Numbered from the stretch's first letter, positions 52,621 to 61,809 are shown. The stretch: DNA of 64,000 nt from UA16 sp905478895 (GCA_943788495.1 CALSQO010000001.1:744001-808000), one strand, 5' to 3'. Numbers and translations are program-made. Notes: a model not told the origin generated them from the letters alone.

Positions 52621-55437
52621 TCAATGAATTTTAGGGGCGAGATGGAGAGCTGTAAGGGAATGTTTATTTTCGATGAGTTGTTTTGGGGTTCCTTGGAAGA
52701 CCAATTGACCGCCACGATCGCCTCCTTCTGGACCAAGGTCAATGACATAATTGGAGTGTGCGATGACATCGAGGTGGTGCTCAATCACAATAACCGTGTG
52801 GCCTTGATCTAATAGGGCATTCAATGAAACAAGTAGTTTTTGCACATCATGTGCGTGCAGTCCTGTGGTGGGTTCGTCGAATACAAATAAGGTGTGCTCC
52901 TGTCGATCACCTCGGGAAAGAAAGGTCGCGAGTTTAATGCGCTGGGCTTCTCCGCCACTCAATGTGTTGCTGCTTTGTCCGAGGGTTACATATCCCAATC
53001 CGACTTCTAACAGAGGCGCTAACTTCTGAACCAGTCGCTTCTGAGCAGCAGGGACTTTCTTAACGCCTTCTTCGGCGGCAAAGAAAGTGATTGCATCGGC
53101 CACGGTCATGTTCAATACATCTGCGATGTTTTTTTCATTCCAACGAACGTCCAAAACTTCATCTTGGAAGCGCTTGCCCTTGCAGACATCGCAACGAAGC
53201 TTCAAGTCAGCCATGAATTGCATCCCAATGGTTACTTGGCCCTCTCCTTCACATGTATCACAGCGACCTCCAGCAACATTAAAACTGAAGTGAGAAGGTT
53301 TGTATCCACGAATTTTTGAGGCCTGTGTGTCTGCGAATAGTTGGCGAATTTCATCGTAGGCTTTGACATACGTCACAGGGTTGCTGCGCGAGCTCTTTCC
53401 AATGGGGTTTTGGTCGACAAACTCCATTGCGCCAATTTTCGAGATGCTTCCACCGATGCTTCCATAAGCAGATGGCGTTGCTCCGAGTCCGTCCAGGGCT
53501 TGACGCAACAATGGGATCATGACTTCATTGATGAGGGTGCTCTTGCCCGAGCCACTCACACCAGTGACCGAGGTGAGGGCGTGCAGCGGGATTTGTGCAT
53601 TGACTCCTTTGAGGTTGTTTTTAAAAGCATCTTGAATTTGGAGGTAATCGGGACCAATCTTGCGCTTCACCGGCAGGTGAATTTGAACGTGTCCATTGAG
53701 ATAGGCCGCCGTCAGGGACGGGTGATCTTTGGGCAGTTTGGGCCATTCCGAATGGCTTCCTGAAAAGACCAGTTGACCGCCTTCCGTGCCCGCCAAGGGA
53801 CCCAAGTCAATGAGATGGTCTGCTGCTTTTAAAATGTCCTCATCATGCTCAACCACCACTACGGTGTTGCCGATATCGCGCAACTGCAGGAGGATACCAA
53901 TGAGTCGCTCGGTATCTTCTGGATGCAATCCGATGCTCGGCTCATCCAAGACGTAGGTGCTTCCTACCAAGCTACTGCCCAGACACGTGCTCAAGGCAAT
54001 TCGCTGTGATTCCCCACCGCTCAGCGTTTTGCTCGATCGATCCAGTGTGAGGTAGCCGAGTCCCACATCGCAGAGGTAGTTGAGCCGCGTGACGACTTCT
54101 TGGATGAGTCGTTCGGCGATTTTCTGTTGCGTTTCTGTGAGTGACAAAGATTGGAAGAAAACCAAAGCATCTTTAGCCGGCATGCGCAATACATGCGTCA
54201 AATCCTTGCCACCAATGAAAACGTTGTGAGAGGCTTTCCCCAGTCGTGTTCCGGCGCATTCAGGGCAGGTGGTCCTTCCGCGGTACCGGCTCAACATCAC
54301 TCGGAATTGAATCTTATAGCTTTTCTCTTCCAAGTATTTGAAGAACGCATTCAGCCCCTTAAAGCCCTTTCCGCCATCCCATACAACCTGTTGTTGTTTG
54401 GAAGTGAGTTCGCGCCATGGCGAGTGGATGGGAATGTCATTGTCTCGGGCCGCGAGGCATAGACGATCTTTCCATTTGCTCATTCGCTCCCCTCGCCAAC
54501 AAGCAATGGCGTCTTCATAAATGGAAAGCCTTGGATCCGGAACAATACGGCTTGGGTCGATTCCAATGACATGCCCAAAGCCTTCACAGCGCCGACAAGC
54601 CCCAATAGGACTGTTGAATGTGAAGAGTTCGGGAGATGGTTCCGCAAAGACCAGGCCATCGCGCTCGAAGCGATTAGAGAATTGCCAGGGCTCACGGTCG
54701 TCTGTGAAATGCACGGAGCAAGCTCCGTCTCCTTCGAAAAACGCTGTTTCTACCGAGTCAAGAAGGCGAGAAGTAAAATCATCGTCTCCTTGTTTCACCG
54801 TCAGTCGATCAATCACGAGCGACCACGGTTCCTGAGCGGATTTCTGGGCGGGTTCGCTCGCATCTGATTGAACCTCGGCAATGAGGTGGGCAATCCCATT
54901 TGAGTCGAGAATTCGACTGAATCCTTGTTGCTGCAGAATGTCCAATTGTTGTCTGCGCGTTCGGTCTAGTTTTTGAGGGATAGGCGCGGACACCATGAAC
55001 CTCGTTCCTTTCGATTCTTGTTCGAGCTGCTCCAGGACATCCTCCGGACGATCTTTTCGCACCGCCTCCCCACTGATCGGAGAAATGGTAGTGCCCACCC
55101 GTGCGTACAGCAGGCGCAGGTGGTCGTGTATCTCAGTCCGAGTTGCGACGGTGGAACGCGGTCCTCCTGAAGAGGTGCGCTGTTCGATGGCGATGGCAGG
55201 GGAGATGCCATCGATGCTGTCAACATCGGGCTTGTCCAGTCGTCCAAGAAATTGGCGGGCATAGCTGCTCAAGCTCTCGACGTACCGCCGCTGGCCTTCA
55301 GCATAGAGCGTGTCGAATGCAAGCGAGCTCTTTCCGGAACCGGATAACCCGGTGATTACGGTCAGTTTTCGTTTGGGAATCGTCACGTCGACGCCTTTCA
55401 AATTGTGCTCGCGTGCTCCTTTGATGTGGATATCCAT
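52621..55437 (-). CDS. uvrA: Excinuclease ABC subunit A
   Basis: 938 residues, full UvrA length. Two ABC ATPase halves: Walker A GLSGSGKSSLAF near the start and GVSGSGKSTLINE in the second half; signature LSGGESQRIALS and LSGGEAQRIKLA; two zinc modules including CPECAGTRLG and CDTCEGEGQV. DLGPEGGDRGGQLVF ends the second half as usual. Damage-recognition subunit of nucleotide excision repair. Followed at once by msrB. Confidence 0.97.
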   Translation of the reverse strand: MDIHIKGAREHNLKGVDVTIPKRKLTVITGLSGSGKSSLAFDTLYAEGQRRYVESLSSYARQFLGRLDKPDVDSIDGISPAIAIEQRTSSGGPRSTVATRTEIHDHLRLLYARVGTTISPISGEAVRKDRPEDVLEQLEQESKGTRFMVSAPIPQKLDRTRRQQLDILQQQGFSRILDSNGIAHLIAEVQSDASEPAQKSAQEPWSLVIDRLTVKQGDDDFTSRLLDSVETAFFEGDGACSVHFTDDREPWQFSNRFERDGLVFAEPSPELFTFNSPIGACRRCEGFGHVIGIDPSRIVPDPRLSIYEDAIACWRGERMSKWKDRLCLAARDNDIPIHSPWRELTSKQQQVVWDGGKGFKGLNAFFKYLEEKSYKIQFRVMLSRYRGRTTCPECAGTRLGKASHNVFIGGKDLTHVLRMPAKDALVFFQSLSLTETQQKIAERLIQEVVTRLNYLCDVGLGYLTLDRSSKTLSGGESQRIALSTCLGSSLVGSTYVLDEPSIGLHPEDTERLIGILLQLRDIGNTVVVVEHDEDILKAADHLIDLGPLAGTEGGQLVFSGSHSEWPKLPKDHPSLTAAYLNGHVQIHLPVKRKIGPDYLQIQDAFKNNLKGVNAQIPLHALTSVTGVSGSGKSTLINEVMIPLLRQALDGLGATPSAYGSIGGSISKIGAMEFVDQNPIGKSSRSNPVTYVKAYDEIRQLFADTQASKIRGYKPSHFSFNVAGGRCDTCEGEGQVTIGMQFMADLKLRCDVCKGKRFQDEVLDVRWNEKNIADVLNMTVADAITFFAAEEGVKKVPAAQKRLVQKLAPLLEVGLGYVTLGQSSNTLSGGEAQRIKLATFLSRGDRQEHTLFVFDEPTTGLHAHDVQKLLVSLNALLDQGHTVIVIEHHLDVIAHSNYVIDLGPEGGDRGGQLVFQGTPKQLIENKHSLTALHLAPKIH

Positions 55438-55558
55438 TCGCTTTTGTTAACACCCTAAAACGCCCTTGGGTTTCCTTGAACGAAAATTAATTCGTATATT
55501 CGATAGAGACAATCAAAAAATACACGCGATCGATACATTTTACGCTTCAAAGTAAGGC

Positions 55559-55577
55559 CCCGGCTCATCCGGGTTTT
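55559..55577 (+). terminator. Small hairpin with T run in the sigma-gene leader
   Basis: CCCGG, five-base loop, CCGGG, TTTT. It lies 27 bases before the sigma factor ATG and downstream of a TATATTCG box near 55493, so it could act as an attenuator. Short and weak. Confidence 0.3.
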
Positions 55578-55603
55578 CATTTCACCCTTAACTGCGTAAA
55601 ATC

Positions 55604-56188
55604 ATGCGTGCGTCACTCTCTGACCAACAGTTGATCTCCCTCTACCTCTCTGGGGATGAGGCAGCGTTCGAATTCCTTTTGAACCGCCATCAACAACAAG
55701 TTTATTCGAAAATTTTCTTCATCGTTCGGGACTCCGATCTGGCAAACGATTTGTTCCAAGACACCTTTATTAAGGTTGTGAATACATTGAAAGGTGGCAA
55801 GTACAATGAAGAAGGCAAGTTCCTGCCGTGGGTTCTTCGGATTGCGCATAACATTTCCATTGATCATTTTCGCCGTGGAAAAAAGATGCGCATGATGCGT
55901 GCCACGGACGAATTTGATGTGTTTGACACCTTGCCGTCGGATCAAATGCACGCCGAAGATCAAATGATTCAAGATCAGATTCATCAGGATGTCAGAGAAT
56001 TACTCGATTGCCTCCCGGAGGAACAACGTGAAGTGGTGCACATGCGCATTGAACGTGAGTTAAGCTTTCAAGAGATTGCTGATGAAACCGGTGTTTCCAT
56101 CAATACGGCCCTGGGGCGGATGCGCTATGCATTGATCAATATGCGCCGCGCGATGGAAGAGAGAGGTGTTCAATTGACGTTGAATTGA
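55604..56188 (+). CDS. ECF-type RNA polymerase sigma factor
   Basis: 194 residues. Region 2: EAAFEFLLNRHQQQVY, LANDLFQDTFIKV, FLPWVLRIAHNISIDHFRR; region 4: LDCLPEEQREVVHMRIERELSFQEIADETGVSINTALGRMRYAL, a clear helix-turn-helix. No anti-sigma factor gene lies next to it; instead a 60-residue ORF follows after 87 bases. This arrangement is common in Flavobacteriia, where such a sigma factor is often essential-like and not stress-inducible. Targets unknown. Confidence 0.93.
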   Translation: MRASLSDQQLISLYLSGDEAAFEFLLNRHQQQVYSKIFFIVRDSDLANDLFQDTFIKVVNTLKGGKYNEEGKFLPWVLRIAHNISIDHFRRGKKMRMMRATDEFDVFDTLPSDQMHAEDQMIQDQIHQDVRELLDCLPEEQREVVHMRIERELSFQEIADETGVSINTALGRMRYALINMRRAMEERGVQLTLN

Positions 56189-56275
56189 CCAGACAGGAGA
56201 GGCGCCAATCGAAATGAAGATGAGATCTGTACAATAGTCCTTGAAGTGCTGCGTTAAGGGGGTGTTCAAACCCTA

Positions 56276-56458
56276 ATGCACACGCCCATGGCACATTGTA
56301 CACTGAAAGATTTGACATCCGATTGGTTTGATGAAAGCGCACAAGCTGCGGACATCATGCCCAAACCGCAATCCATTCGTAACATCTTGGCCTATTCGGC
56401 GGGATTACGAGTGGTTCAATCCAAAAAGTTCGGTGCATTTTGCACCCACATCAATTGA
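56276..56458 (+). CDS. 60-residue protein downstream of the sigma factor
   Basis: MHTPMAHCTLKDL... ends in a conserved-looking segment PKPQSIRNILAYSAGLRVVQSKKFG. Small proteins with a similar 'P...I..IL.YS.AL.V..S' core occur after this type of sigma gene in many Bacteroidota, which supports it being real. No membrane segment. It may bind or modulate the sigma factor, but nothing in the sequence shows that. Confidence 0.65.
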   Translation: MHTPMAHCTLKDLTSDWFDESAQAADIMPKPQSIRNILAYSAGLRVVQSKKFGAFCTHIN

Positions 56459-56472
56459 AGCAACATCGTTTG

Positions 56473-57867
56473 TCAAATAAAGAGGCCACCTTCGGGTGGC
56501 TTTTTTGTTGCAGGTTCTTTCCAAACGCGCAATGTTATTTTACCGGCTTCAAATTCTTGCAGGGCGTGCTGGACGATGGCGTCGCTGGTTGCTGACCCAG
56601 GCTTCATGGGGATAATTTGGTCAAGCTGATCAAATCGTTCAATCGCCTCTTCGGTATAGCACCAGCCATAAACAACGCCATTCTCGACCAAAACCACAGC
56701 AGATTCTTGATGGTTGCGGCCTTTTTCGATGAGTGCCATGCGCTCGGATTGACGCGCCGATCGCATGATGGCTGTAACACCTTCATTGTGACGCGCAATG
56801 GCTTGCGGTGAATCGTCGCGGAGTAGATTGCGACCGTCGGTCCCCAGGCCTAACATTTCTGGATCGACTTGGTGCTCGCGTGCACAGGCATGCAGCCAGG
56901 TTCGCGCATCGTCGTCCCGATAGAACCAGCGCACTGCCTGCTTGATGTGGCGCTGACGTTTCAGATGGAATCGATTGAATCCTTTTTGGTCGGTATAGGG
57001 AATAATGGCTGTGCGCATGGCCACCGATTTTTGAGCTCGGTTGTGAATCGGCCAATGCTTCCTGATCAATTCGTCCTCAAGCAGCCGTGCTAACAATACC
57101 GAGCCCGTCTCCTCCGCCTCGATGCGGTGAATATCCCTTAAAAAGGCTTGCCGTCGCGAAGAGGCCATGTCGCCGTTAAAATGCGTTCGCACACGGTGAC
57201 GGACATTGTGGGACATGCCGATGTACAGGGGGACTCCTTTTCGGTCAAGGAAGCGGTAAACACCAGCGGTCAAAGGCAGATTCTCAAAATCAGAAGCGGG
57301 AACGTGTTGGGGCAACCAGGATTCACGTTCACCGCGCTTGAGCATGCTCTGCACGACAGCTTCGGCTCGTTCCGTTTGCATCATTTGATGAAACAATGCA
57401 ACAGTCGCCGCACAATCTCCCATCGCTCGATGCCGCGCATTGTTGGCAATCCCCAAGTCAGTGCATATCCTTCCCAAGCTGTAACTCCCGTGCCCCGGGA
57501 GCAACTTCCGCGCCATGCGCACAGTGCACAGTTTGGGGCGTTTCCAGATTCGTCCCATCGTTTCAAAATGGCCGCGAATAAAGGCGTAGTCAAATCCAAC
57601 GTTGTGCGCAACAAAAATGGCATCTCCCAGCCAATCTTCCAGTTCGTCGGCAATGGCTTCGAAGGTGGGCGCCGCTGCAACCATGGTGTCGTCGATTCCT
57701 GTCAACTTGGTGATGTGCTCAGGAATGGGGAGCCCGGGGTCAACGAGGGTTTCCCAACGATCCAGTTCACTGAAACCGTCGGTAATAATCACTGCTATTT
57801 CGGTGATGCCGTGGCCTCGGGCATGGGAGCCTGTGGTTTCGATGTCGACAATGGCAAAGCGTTCCAT
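56473..57867 (-). CDS. DnaQ-like exonuclease fused to GIY-YIG (UvrC N-terminal-like) nuclease
   Basis: 464 residues from ATG 57867 (MERFAIVDIETTG); longer starts overlap the divergent gene. An N-terminal DEDDh 3'-5' exonuclease (FAIVDIETTG, AHNVGFDYAFIRG, HRAMGDCAAT) is joined to a GIY-YIG endonuclease domain (AGVYRFLDRKGVPLYIGMSHNVRHRVRTHF, then LEDELIRKHWP). This two-domain architecture is a known family related to Cho and the UvrC N-terminus. A C-terminal region of ~150 residues has no obvious motif. Probably acts in DNA repair. The last codons lie within a bidirectional terminator hairpin. Confidence 0.85.
   Translation of the reverse strand: MERFAIVDIETTGSHARGHGITEIAVIITDGFSELDRWETLVDPGLPIPEHITKLTGIDDTMVAAAPTFEAIADELEDWLGDAIFVAHNVGFDYAFIRGHFETMGRIWKRPKLCTVRMARKLLPGHGSYSLGRICTDLGIANNARHRAMGDCAATVALFHQMMQTERAEAVVQSMLKRGERESWLPQHVPASDFENLPLTAGVYRFLDRKGVPLYIGMSHNVRHRVRTHFNGDMASSRRQAFLRDIHRIEAEETGSVLLARLLEDELIRKHWPIHNRAQKSVAMRTAIIPYTDQKGFNRFHLKRQRHIKQAVRWFYRDDDARTWLHACAREHQVDPEMLGLGTDGRNLLRDDSPQAIARHNEGVTAIMRSARQSERMALIEKGRNHQESAVVLVENGVVYGWCYTEEAIERFDQLDQIIPMKPGSATSDAIVQHALQEFEAGKITLRVWKEPATKKPPEGGLFI
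56485..56506 (+). terminator. Terminator shared by two convergent genes
   Basis: GCCACC, TTCG loop, GGTGGC, then six T. It ends the sigma/60-aa transcript, and the same bases encode part of the C-terminus (KPPEGG) of the convergent exonuclease gene. Confidence 0.85.
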
Positions 57868-57945
57868 GATGTGCAAATATCCCTGAATCTCCGAGCAATT
57901 TGCGAACCAGGTCCACAAAGGATTTACGTTGCGCGTCGATTGCGG

Positions 57946-57953
57946 TAAATTTG
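57946..57953 (+). promoter_or_regulatory. -7 promoter element, leaderless type
   Basis: TAAATTTG, exact consensus, ends 4 bases before ATG 57958. Confidence 0.55.
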
Positions 57954-57957
57954 GGGC

Positions 57958-58770
57958 ATGAAAGGGAAGCAGGGAATGCATTTCTTGAACCTGTGTTTGG
58001 CAGTTTTGCTCACCGCTTGTGAAGGTGCTGCACCCGCATTGGATGCCTCAAGGATCAGTTCCAACGGAGAAGCCAAAGAAGCATCGGTGGATTCGCTTGC
58101 CATTAAGGCTAAGCAGGCTATACTGGCCTATCCAGCACTTACCGATGCAAATTGCGAAGAATTCCTTTTGAAATGGGCCGCCGAGCATGCCGAGCATCGT
58201 TATGAACTTACGACCTCCAAAGGAGACATGTTGATCGAAACGTTCGATGATGTGCCGTTACACAGTGCTAATTTTCACTACAAAGTTTCCCGGAAATACT
58301 ATGCGCCGAGTGAATTCGTGCGGATCGTCCCTGACTTCGTGGTACAAGGAGGTAACTCAGAAGACACCCGAGCCCAGGAATTGCGCTGGTTGATTGGCAA
58401 GCATACCTTGCCCGCAGAGTTCCATTCCAATCGCTTGCATTTTCGCGGGGCCCTGGCCATGGGCCGCACGTATACTGGGAATCCAGAAAAACGATCTGCC
58501 TCCTATGATTTTTACTTGGTGGTCGGTAGAAAGGTGACGCGGGCGGAGCTTGCGCGATTGGAACGTGAAAAAGGGTTCACGTATACCGAAGCGCAAAAGG
58601 CACGGTATGTCCGTGAGGGTGGGACCCCGCACCTTGACTTCGAGCACACCGTTTTCGGTCAATTGACCGATGGGTTTGATGCCCTGAAGGCCTTGAGTCT
58701 TGAACCCACAGATGCGAGTGATTGGCCGTTGCGCCGGCAAGAGTTCAGATTGAAAGTACAGAGCGATTGA
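57958..58770 (+). CDS. Cyclophilin-type peptidyl-prolyl isomerase lipoprotein
   Basis: 270 residues. A lipoprotein signal with LTAC lipobox gives a lipidated Cys at residue 21. A helical linker leads to a cyclophilin domain with LTTSKGDMLIETFDDVPLHSANFHYKVSRKYY, FVRIVPDFVVQGG and RGALAMGR. The second half is less standard: YDFYLVVGRKV replaces the usual FFI motif, and an insertion (LAREKGFTYTEAQ-like) follows. Probably envelope-anchored foldase or scaffold. Confidence 0.87.
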   Translation: MKGKQGMHFLNLCLAVLLTACEGAAPALDASRISSNGEAKEASVDSLAIKAKQAILAYPALTDANCEEFLLKWAAEHAEHRYELTTSKGDMLIETFDDVPLHSANFHYKVSRKYYAPSEFVRIVPDFVVQGGNSEDTRAQELRWLIGKHTLPAEFHSNRLHFRGALAMGRTYTGNPEKRSASYDFYLVVGRKVTRAELARLEREKGFTYTEAQKARYVREGGTPHLDFEHTVFGQLTDGFDALKALSLEPTDASDWPLRRQEFRLKVQSD

Positions 58771-58792
58771 GCTTCTGAAGCGGATGATTTTG

Positions 58793-58800
58793 TAAATTAG
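58793..58800 (+). promoter_or_regulatory. -7 promoter element, leaderless type
   Basis: TAAATTAG ends 4 bases before ATG 58805 (one mismatch to TAnnTTTG). Confidence 0.4.
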
Positions 58801-58804
58801 AACC

Positions 58805-59800
58805 ATGTTCAAACCAACGATTCTGAAGGAGCGGCAATTGAATGAGCGATCAATGATTTGGGTCACAGGAGCTTTGTGCCTTTGGATGTGTGTGGCCGGA
58901 AATTCGGGAATGGCCCAGGATTGGGATGATTGGGAAGACTATGATACGGGGGAATACATTTCGGGCCGTAAAGGCGTGGAGTTTGCACTGAATTTTGGCG
59001 TGTACCAAGCCAATCATCAAGCAGCAAATGCCTTTTACAACGGTTATGCAGGTGAGTTTTACGACCTGGGGGATAACACGGCAAATTTGATGACAATCGA
59101 AGATCGATTGGGAGTGGATAGCCCGAACAGCATTGTTTGGAGTCAAATCATGAACAGCATTGGATTAGAAGCAGGGGAATTCATGTACATTGAGTATCCG
59201 GCATACACGGGAATGCGCTATACGCCGGGCACACTCATGGGGCTGCAAACAATGCTCTTTTTCAATCCGGAATCTGCGTTTGTTTTGCATGTGGATGCCA
59301 TCAATGGATTGAAGTCGGAAGGTGGCTGGAACATTGTCTCTTCCGATGTGGACACTGGGATGGGTTCTGAGAACCGCCGCACCTATGGAATATTCAGTGA
59401 AGAAGACCGTTTTCAACTTTCATTGGCCTACCGCACAGCGGCCTATATTACAGATGAGGTGAGTTGGGTTATAGAGCTTGGGGGCAATATGTTAGCCACA
59501 CAAATGAAGAGCAATTATGTGCGCATTGTCAATCAGAATTATCAGTTGCTCACTGCGCCCATCGGAAATGGTCAATTTGCCAATCCAACGTCGAGTTTGA
59601 CAGCAACGGGATTCGGAGGATTTGCCGCGTTGGGCATGGAGTTGTTTTTTGAAGAAGGAGGCAATCTGATGGTCACTGCCCGCGTCAGTCGTGACCGCGT
59701 CGTCATGGGATCGTATGAGGCAAACCTTTGGCAAGGTGCCTTGTATCTCACGTGGGTCATTCCTCCCCAGCTTGGTGATTTTGTTCGAGCGCGTTTCTAA
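58805..59800 (+). CDS. Exported hypothetical protein, possibly outer-membrane beta-barrel
   Basis: 331 residues from ATG 58805, or 315 from 58853 (MIWVTGALCLW), either way with a signal peptide ending near GNSGMAQ. A very acidic segment follows (DWDDWEDYDTGEY). The rest shows alternating hydrophobic strands with aromatic ends (VEFALNFGVYQANHQ, NLMVTARVSRDRVVMG, GALYLTWVIPP) that suggest a beta-barrel. I do not recognise a family. The 3' end overlaps the convergent next gene by four bases. Confidence 0.65.
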   Translation: MFKPTILKERQLNERSMIWVTGALCLWMCVAGNSGMAQDWDDWEDYDTGEYISGRKGVEFALNFGVYQANHQAANAFYNGYAGEFYDLGDNTANLMTIEDRLGVDSPNSIVWSQIMNSIGLEAGEFMYIEYPAYTGMRYTPGTLMGLQTMLFFNPESAFVLHVDAINGLKSEGGWNIVSSDVDTGMGSENRRTYGIFSEEDRFQLSLAYRTAAYITDEVSWVIELGGNMLATQMKSNYVRIVNQNYQLLTAPIGNGQFANPTSSLTATGFGGFAALGMELFFEEGGNLMVTARVSRDRVVMGSYEANLWQGALYLTWVIPPQLGDFVRARF

Positions 59801-60432
59801 CGATCGACCCTTCGCATTAGTCTTGATTTGTGCTTCTCGGCGCAGCGGTACAATGGATTTGGCTCAGGCTGTCCATTCATCAATTCTTCTATGGCTGCAA
59901 TGGCATTCGATGCCTCACCACTGGAAGTGATTCTAATTTGGATGATTTGCAAGGCGGCATAATGCACGCCAATGGGAATGTTGGTGAGATGCAGCAAGTC
60001 CAAGGCAAGTTGCATGAGCTCTGAACGAATCGATTCTGATTCCAAATCCAGCCACATCGGATTGGCTAAAACCTTGAGAATCTCTCGCAAAACGGATGTG
60101 TCATCGGTGGCCTCGAGTGCACGGGCAAGCGATGCGCGGTGGCTGAGCAAACCACGCTGATCTTCTTGAAAAGAGCGATGCAGCACCCATGCAGCCTTTT
60201 GAATCTGAATTTTTTCAAATGCCTCTGGATTTTCCAGAATGAACAACAAGGCCTGCATGTTGCGAGTTTCCTTCAAAACAAAAGCACCGAGTTTGGATGA
60301 CGTCTCGCTCCGCATGCCACGAACGAGCCTGGGCAGCAATTGATCCGCAATGATTTCAAGGGTGCGGGGATTCGCTTCGGGGAATGAATCAGAATTGAGG
60401 ATGGGGGACTGTGGCATGTTCGTGGACAGCAT
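59797..60432 (-). CDS. HEAT-like helical repeat protein, unknown function
   Basis: About 211 residues from ATG 60432; a TTG at 60447 is possible. No signal peptide. It is entirely helical with repeated 35-45 residue units (IQIQKAAWVLHRSFQEDQ, VLREILKVLANPMWLDL, MQLALDLLHLTNIPIGVHYAALQIIQIRI) like HEAT/ARM scaffolds. Probably a cytoplasmic protein-binding protein. It is divergent from the C1 peptidase gene (26-base gap). Confidence 0.65.
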   Translation of the reverse strand: MLSTNMPQSPILNSDSFPEANPRTLEIIADQLLPRLVRGMRSETSSKLGAFVLKETRNMQALLFILENPEAFEKIQIQKAAWVLHRSFQEDQRGLLSHRASLARALEATDDTSVLREILKVLANPMWLDLESESIRSELMQLALDLLHLTNIPIGVHYAALQIIQIRITSSGEASNAIAAIEELMNGQPEPNPLYRCAEKHKSRLMRRVDR

Positions 60433-60458
60433 GTAAATTGCATCCAAACCAATTTAAC

Positions 60459-61583
60459 ATGAAATCGATATACGCTTGGAGCTTGGCCTCCGTTTTCTTT
60501 GCATTCTTGCTCGGAAATCCAATGAATGTGAATGCGCAGGCGCCAGAAGTAACCATTGATTTGACTGCAACAGATGTTCTCAGCCAAGGCCAAACAGGTA
60601 CATGCTGGAGTTTCAGTACCACCAGCTTTTTGGAGTCAGAAGCGCATCGGATTACTGGCGAGCTGCATGACTTCAGTGAAATGGCCGCTGTGCGAGTGAT
60701 TTATCCCGAAAAGGTCGAGCGCTATGTCCGTTACCAAGGCAAACATCAATTTGGTCCGGGAGGGTTGTCCCATGATGTTACCCACGCGGCAGCCGTGTAC
60801 GGTCTCGTACCACAATCCATATATGGTGGGGGACAAGACGCGGGAGCGTATGATCACAGTGCGCTGGACGCAAGCTTGTCAGCGCTCGCCAAAAGCATGG
60901 TCGATCAATCGGGTAACATTGCACCGGAGTCGTTTGATGCGGTTGAAGCGGTGTTGGACGCGCACCTTGGTGGTTTGCCAGAATCGTTCGACTATGAAGG
61001 CAAGTCCTATTCTCCCTCAACATTCAGGGATGCAATGGGGATTGTTCCGGAGGCATACGTGACGGTCACGTCATTTGCACACCATCCGTTCGGTCAATCC
61101 TTTATTTTGGAAGTTCCAGATAACCATGCCCATGGGGCTTTTTGGAATGTGCCGTTGGACGATTTGGAGACCATCGTTGAGCACGCAATTGCGGAAGGGT
61201 TCACGGTCGCTTGGGATGCAGATGTGAGCAATCGAGGCTTTTCGTTCAAAAATGGCTGGGCGATTATGCCGGAAATAGCGAAGAGCGCCGAAGACTGGGA
61301 GACGTTGGGGCAAATGCCGGATGAGCCGCAAGTGGATCAAGCGATGCGACAGGCGGCTTTTGATTCACAGGAGAATACAGACGATCACCTCATGCACATC
61401 GTTGGCCTTGCCAAAGATGCCCGAGGCCGTTCGTACTTCATCATTAAAAACTCCTGGGGCCAAGGCAATGCCTTTGACGGACGGCAATTCGTTTCCATGC
61501 CATATTTCCGTTACCATACCATCGGCATTATGCTGCATGAAAATGGATTGCCGAAGGCCAACAGAAAGGCAATGGGAAGGTGA
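60459..61583 (+). CDS. Exported C1-family cysteine peptidase (bleomycin hydrolase/PepC type)
   Basis: 374 residues from ATG 60459, which opens a signal peptide (LASVFFAFLLGNPMNVNAQ). Papain-fold catalytic residues are all present: Cys49 in QGQTGTCWSFS, His in DDHLMHIVGL, Asn in IIKNSWG. The short N-terminal region and the DHLMHI spacing fit the PepC/bleomycin hydrolase clan. Unlike the cytoplasmic E. coli-type enzymes it is exported, so it probably acts as a periplasmic aminopeptidase alongside the S46 peptidase. Confidence 0.88.
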   Translation: MKSIYAWSLASVFFAFLLGNPMNVNAQAPEVTIDLTATDVLSQGQTGTCWSFSTTSFLESEAHRITGELHDFSEMAAVRVIYPEKVERYVRYQGKHQFGPGGLSHDVTHAAAVYGLVPQSIYGGGQDAGAYDHSALDASLSALAKSMVDQSGNIAPESFDAVEAVLDAHLGGLPESFDYEGKSYSPSTFRDAMGIVPEAYVTVTSFAHHPFGQSFILEVPDNHAHGAFWNVPLDDLETIVEHAIAEGFTVAWDADVSNRGFSFKNGWAIMPEIAKSAEDWETLGQMPDEPQVDQAMRQAAFDSQENTDDHLMHIVGLAKDARGRSYFIIKNSWGQGNAFDGRQFVSMPYFRYHTIGIMLHENGLPKANRKAMGR

Positions 61584-61694
61584 GTGATTCCGTTGTCAAT
61601 GGACGAGACAGCGATTCGTGTGATTATTCCGTGAATCCATTTGGTGGATTGAGGGGAGTTGGTATCTTTGCCCCCCGTTTCGGCGGATTTTTTC

Positions 61695-61768
61695 GGCTGT
61701 GTAGCTCAACTGGATAGAGCACCTCACTACGGATGAGGAGGTTTGGGGTTCGAATCCCTACACGGTCA
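61695..61768 (+). tRNA. tRNA-Arg (ACG)
   Basis: 74 bases. Acceptor stem GGCTGTG/CACGGTC with G-U pairs, D-arm GCTC..GAGC, anticodon stem CCTCA/TGAGG with loop CTACGGA (anticodon ACG, read as ICG), T-arm TGGGG-TTCGAAT-CCCTA, discriminator A. CCA is not encoded. It sits in a 469-base gap between genes; from 61811 to 62052 I see no further gene. Confidence 0.95.
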
Positions 61769-61773
61769 CAAAG

Positions 61774-61809
61774 GAGCCTGTAAATCATTGGTTTACAGGC
61801 TCTTCTGTT
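61774..61809 (+). terminator. Terminator after tRNA-Arg
   Basis: Eleven-pair perfect stem GAGCCTGTAAA / TTTACAGGCTC with a 7-base loop, followed by TTCTGTTTTT. Confidence 0.88.
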
